A DNA stretch of 64,000 bases from Microbotryomycetes sp. JL201 (Eukaryota; Basidiomycota; Microbotryomycetes). Below the pieces are notes generated by a model, which was given only the letters and a program-made list of their open reading frames with translations, had not been told where the DNA came from and did no database searches. The DNA lies in NCBI GenBank assembly GCA_033819885.1, contig JAQYUZ010000004.1:124001-188000 (forward strand), written 5' to 3'. Shown one piece after another: positions 59,888-64,000 of this stretch; within the stretch, counting starts at the first letter, position 1, and each line of letters begins with the position of its first letter. The position numbers and the translations under genes are program-made.

Positions 59888-61930
59888 ATGTCTGTCGAGT
59901 ACTCGAAAGAGCACGGCATTGCCAACTCCGACAAAGAGTCGGTCGGCACAGGCCATGTCGACCTGAACGCCCGCCGCCGCGCGGCCTTGGCTGAAGTCGA
60001 CAATGCCAAGTTTGGCTGGTTTCACGTCAAGGCCTGCTTGGTTGCTGGTGTCGGTTTTTACACCGATGCCTATGATGCAAGTGCAGACATTCCCGAGGTC
60101 GTTGAGGCGTTCCTGACCCTGCTTGATCACTCTTTTATCAGATTTTCGCCATCAACTTGGCATCCGTCATGATTGGATACGTCTACCGCCCGCAGCCAGC
60201 GAAAGGTCTCCCTGCCTTGACAGCCAACCAGGATCTCGGTCTCAAGATCGCCACTCCTGTCGGAACTTTTATCGGCCAGCTCCTGTTCGGTTGGCTTGCC
60301 GATGTCTACGGTCGCAAGAAGATGTACGGTATTGAGCTCATGATCATCATTATCGCAACCATCGGCCAGGCTGTCTCGGGTGCTGCTCCTGCCATCACTC
60401 TCATCGGCGTTCTTGTCTTCTGGCGGTGAGTACGCGATCAGTCGGCAGCGAACCTTTTGCTCATTGGAAGCGGACTTTCCAGTGCACTGATGGGAGTCGG
60501 CATCGGTGGCGATTACCCTTTGTCTGCAACCATCACTTCCGAATTTGCAGCAACCCGCATTCGTGGCCGCATGATGACGGCCGTCTTTGCATTCCAAGGC
60601 TGGGGACAGCTGAGCGCCGCCCTCGTGTCGCTTGTTGTTGTTGCTGCCTACAAGTCGAGCATCCTTGGCGACGTCGGCAACGAGAACGCCCTTGACCACT
60701 GCTGGCGCCTGTTGATTGGTCTCGGTGCCGTGCCTGGCGCGGTTGCCCTTTACTTCCGTCTCACTTTGCCAGAGGTGTGTCCCGGGAGCTCCCTCTTGAT
60801 GAAGCATATAACTGACTTGGGGTCTTGTGGTGTAGACGCCCCGCTTCACCATGGACATTGAGCGGAATGTCAAGCAAGCCGCGACTGACGTCGATGCGTT
60901 CCTGTCCACCGGCGGCTACGTCCATGACGAAGCCCAAATCGTTGTCAAGGCCGATGCTCCCAAAGCCACCCGTCGCGATTTCTTCAACCACTTTTCGAAA
61001 TGGGAGAACGGCAAAGTTTTGCTTGGTTGCGCTTGGTCGTGGTTCGCCCTCGACATTGCCTTCTACGGTCTCGGTCTCAACTCTTCAATCATTCTTGGTG
61101 CGATTGGTTACGGTAGCGTAAACGACGGTACAGCCCAGTTTATCAAGTACAAGACGATCTACAACTTGTCCGTCGGCAACATCATTCTCTCCGTCGCCGG
61201 TCTCATTCCAGGATACTGGGTCGCCTTCCTGCTCATCGACAAGGTCGGACGCAAGCCTCTGCAACTGATTGGATTCGTTGTCCTCACGATCACTTTGTCC
61301 TGCATGGGCTTCGGATACCACAAGCTAAAGGACAATGCCGTCGGAGCGTTCGTCTTCTTGTACTGCTTGACGAACTTCATGCAGAATTTTGGTCCCAACA
61401 CCACTACTTTCATCGTTCCTGGAGAATCATTCCCGACGCGATACCGAGCCACTGCGCACGGTATTTGCGCCGCTAGTGGCAAACTCGGTGCGATTGTTGC
61501 GCAGCTGATTGCCTTCAAACTGAAGGTCAGTAGCAATCCAGCATAGAGGTCGGACACGGCCACGGTCCAAGGTTCTCGTGCCCCGGAAAGCCTTGCTGTG
61601 GCCCTGTGCTCTCCTGAAGCTCGATAATCCGCCACTTTTACTGACATCTCGATTTGCGCCCGAACAGGACCGAGGAGGCAAGAACGCTTTCGTCAACCAC
61701 ATTCTGGAGATCTTTGCCTTGTTCATGTTGACTGGTGAGCTCATTGTCCTCGAGCAAGCTAGCAAACCATTTTGCTGATGCGCCAATTTCTGTGCGCAGG
61801 AATCTTTTCCACCTTGCTCATTCCCGAGACAAAGGGCCGCAGTCTTGAAGAATTGAGTGGCGAAGACCAGTCAGACTATATCCGTCAGCCCAACAACGTG
61901 CCCGCGCCTCTCATCGCGGCGGCAGTGTGA
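59888..61930 (+). CDS. PHO84: High-affinity inorganic phosphate transporter (PHO84 family)
   Basis: A major-facilitator H+/phosphate symporter of the plasma membrane. The protein opens with a soluble SVEYSKEHGIANSDKES stretch and NAKFGWFHVKACLVAGVGFY, then TDAYDIFAINLASVMIGYVY, GQLLFGWLADVYGRKKMYG (MFS GxxxDxxGRK), GVGIGGDYPLSATITSEF, the phosphate-family signature, a central loop with RDFFNHFSKWENGKVLLG, then GWLIPGYW-type and NFGPNTTTFIVPGESFP, RYRATAHGICAASGKLGA, ending STLLIPETKGRSLEELSGE. The first intron (60077-60141) is GC-AG. Likely controlled by phosphate: an E-box lies upstream, and VIP1 in this window makes the inositol pyrophosphates that tune that pathway. Confidence 0.93.
60077..60141 (+). 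other. GC-AG intron in PHO84
   Basis: The exon ends TATGAT, the intron starts GCAAGT, has CTGAC and ends TTATCAG. Exon 1 is exactly 63 codons and the joint gives the conserved TDAYDIFAINLA. Confidence 0.85.
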
Positions 61931-62175
61931 GCGCCGGTGACGGTAACTGTCGTTCCTTACTTTGGTCTTTTGGTATGGTATAGCATAGATGGGTTGTAAT
62001 GCATGTTCGCGTAAGGTCTTTCTCTTCATGGGGACATTTCAAGTATGGTTCCCGCGCACTGTGCACGGCTGCTTGTGCCATACTGATACGACTAAGTTGC
62101 GAGGCTGATGTTGTGAAATCCCTGGATTAATACAATGCTGCACTTGACTGCCCAGAGCGAGATTACGGAAAAGGT

Positions 62176-64000
62176 CTAGACTTTCTCGACCACCCTTTCC
62201 TCTTGCTTGACAGACCCCTTTTCAGTCTCCGACACACGATCAGACGACTCAGGAAGCACGGAATGCGGATCAAGCTCGTCACGTCCACCGCCCTTCTCGA
62301 ATGCGGCCTTGCCACTTTCGAATCGCGCACCATGGTCTTCGCTGCCGATCAGGCAAAGGAAGATGATGCAACCGGCAACGACACCGATGAGAATCGCAGA
62401 AACCTACAAGGCGCGTCAACATATCGTACGAACTACCGCGTTCATCTTGCTACTTACTTTGCCGTAGTCAGGCTCACCGTCAGCGGTCTTGATATTGGCT
62501 CCCGCAGTCGACTCGATCTGAGCACTAGCGGCCGACACCATGTTGCCAAGTTGGTCTGCGAGAGTTTTCTTAGGTCGATCGTCTCTGCGTCGTCTGATTG
62601 CAACTTACACGCAACTCCTGGCCACACCGCCCGAAATGCCACGGGTGAGATCTCCGACAGGTACACAGGAACGACTCCCCAGGCTGGGCCCAACGACGTC
62701 AGTGCAATTCGCTGTTCGTGAACATGCAAGCCACTCACCACCCTGAACGCCAAACTGCAAGAAGAACGCACCAGCGGCGAGCGGTCCGAACGTGTTCGGG
62801 ATCAACCACAGGGGTAGGAATGCGACCGCCCAGATACAGAAGATGATGATGGTTATACGGCGTCCAAGATACTGCGAGATCTGCAGGTCCGGATCGACAT
62901 TAGCTGAGACTTGAGCAAGGATCCTGAGGTTCCCCCCATCCTGAACTCACATAGCCCGCCAGTGAGCCGCCAGCAATGGCTCCACAGTTGCCGATGATGG
63001 TCGCGACCGTCGCTGCATGCTTGCTCAGCTGGCAAGACAATCGTTCGGGCGTCAGTATCGCGGTTCTCATGCCTTTGGCTGAAACTCACTCCTTTGCCAT
63101 CTTCGATATACGTTGGGTACAGATCCTGAGACCCGTGACTGAAAAAGTTGAAGCATGACATGATCAAGACGGCAAAGACGCAGCGGATCCAGTGTAGCTT
63201 GATGGCTCGGCCGGCCTCGACGATGAAAATTTTGCTCTTTTGCGCACCCGAAATTCGCTCAACACCGTCGGCCTTCGCCGCCTCTTGACGTGCTTTGAAA
63301 TATGTGCTCTCTGGCAAAGCGAGTCGCAGCAAGGCGGCTGCAAGGGAGATGCCCGCGGCGCAGTAGAACAGTACGCGCCAATCATTGTGCTTCGCGACGG
63401 CAGTTAGGTTGATGACAGCCGCAATGAGGTAACCCACAGCGTAACCCTGCTGCAACAATCCGCTCAAGAGTCCACGTGCACCGACTGGTGCATTTTCCAA
63501 GCCAAGAGCGGCGGCCATACCCCAAATTCCTCCCATCGCAAGGCCAAAGAGGCATCGAACGGCCAAAAAAGCGCCGAAATTGTGGCCAGTGAAAGCCGTA
63601 CAGAGTGAAAAGACCGCACACAAGAGCAAGTCGGCAATGAAGGGCCACTTGCGACCATAGCGATCGGTCAACAAGCCAAAGATGAGAGCACCAGCAGGTC
63701 GGAAGAGCAGAGTGAGTGTGATAGCTGTTGTAATGTCGTGCGCCTTGCGGTCAAATTGCTCGACGAGCCGCGTCACGCTCAATGACAAGGCAAAAAAGCT
63801 GCAAAAATGATGAGCATGCGGAGTCAGATTGGAAGCATATGACTTGTCTCTGTTGATACAACTTACTCGATGGCGTCACATGTCCATGCGAGCCACGCCG
63901 AGACAAAGAAAGCGCCCTGCAGAAGCGACATGGACCCGAGAAGCTTGATCGGGCTGACCGAGGTGCCCCGCTGAAGCCAATCACGGTCAGTTCATATCTC
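62176..64000 (-). CDS. JEN1: JEN1-type monocarboxylate/dicarboxylate transporter, 5' end missing
   Basis: A major-facilitator proton symporter for lactate, pyruvate or dicarboxylates at the plasma membrane. From the right edge inward: QGAFFVSAWLAWTCDAIDFF, LSLSVTRLVEQFDRKAHDI, GLLTDRYGRKWPFI, then the family's own motif NFFSHGSQDLYPT, which fits Nxx[S/T]Hx[S/T]QDxxxT exactly, GVVPVYLSEISPVAFR, and a charged cytosolic tail ending EERVVEKV. The frame is open at the window edge or begins at an intron acceptor near 63970, so the N-terminal tail is missing. Converges with PHO84 across 245 bp. JEN genes are usually repressed by glucose; I see no proof here. Confidence 0.9.

Overview
The window reads as nuclear DNA of a fungus, most likely a basidiomycete with a compact genome. 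Almost every gene is broken by many introns of about 50-110 nt that usually carry a CTGAC branch site, and genes sit about 2.1 kb apart, on both strands, often separated by only 75-250 bp. Gene content fits: a glucosylceramide C9-methyltransferase, GT69 (CMT1/CAP59) and GT90 (CAP10) glycosyltransferases typical of basidiomycete wall or capsule synthesis, a CYP53 benzoate hydroxylase and a WOPR regulator. The density resembles the smallest basidiomycete genomes (Mixia-like), but I cannot name the species. I saw no transposon, viral remnant, tRNA, rRNA or CRISPR.

Left part (1-22 kb): a 5'-truncated phospholipase D-like gene (+); ALG8 (-); a kelch protein (+); TRM2 (-); ribosomal protein eL42 (-); a small unknown ORF touching TRAPP subunit TCA17/TRAPPC2L (-); the inositol pyrophosphate kinase VIP1 (+); deoxyhypusine synthase (-); the sphingolipid C9-methyltransferase (+); a mitochondrial PPR-like protein (-).

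Middle (22-44 kb): CYP53 P450 (+), a CMT1-like mannosyltransferase (+), a zinc alcohol dehydrogenase (-) head-to-head with a second P450 (+), a membrane-anchored acyl-protein thioesterase-like hydrolase (-), an O-fucosyltransferase-like type II membrane protein (-), RIF1 (+) and the Cys-Gly dipeptidase DUG1 (+). CYP53, the dehydrogenase and the second P450 could form a small aromatic-compound module, interrupted by the mannosyltransferase.

Right part (44-64 kb): a WOPR (Gti1/Pac2) transcription factor (-) with a long promoter and one unusually long intron; a short-chain dehydrogenase (-); then mL46, GPI2 and COQ5 co-oriented (+); an unknown small protein (-); the Hikeshi homologue OPI10 (-); a CAP10-like GT90 (+); TRM7 (-); a PHO84-type phosphate transporter (+); and, running off the right edge, a JEN1-type carboxylate transporter (-).

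Most of this is housekeeping. The points most worth a second look are: six introns with GC-AG ends and a GCAAG donor in six genes; RIF1 with both PP1-docking motifs and a promoter carrying two MluI boxes plus an E2F-like site; the TM-anchored thioesterase with an acidic dileucine motif; the WOPR gene's intron and palindrome; and a 1.2-kb gene-free stretch between TRM7 and PHO84 with tandem and inverted repeats. I found no clear case of a wholly new system. Gene coordinates run from the predicted start to stop and include introns; exon joints were worked out by eye.
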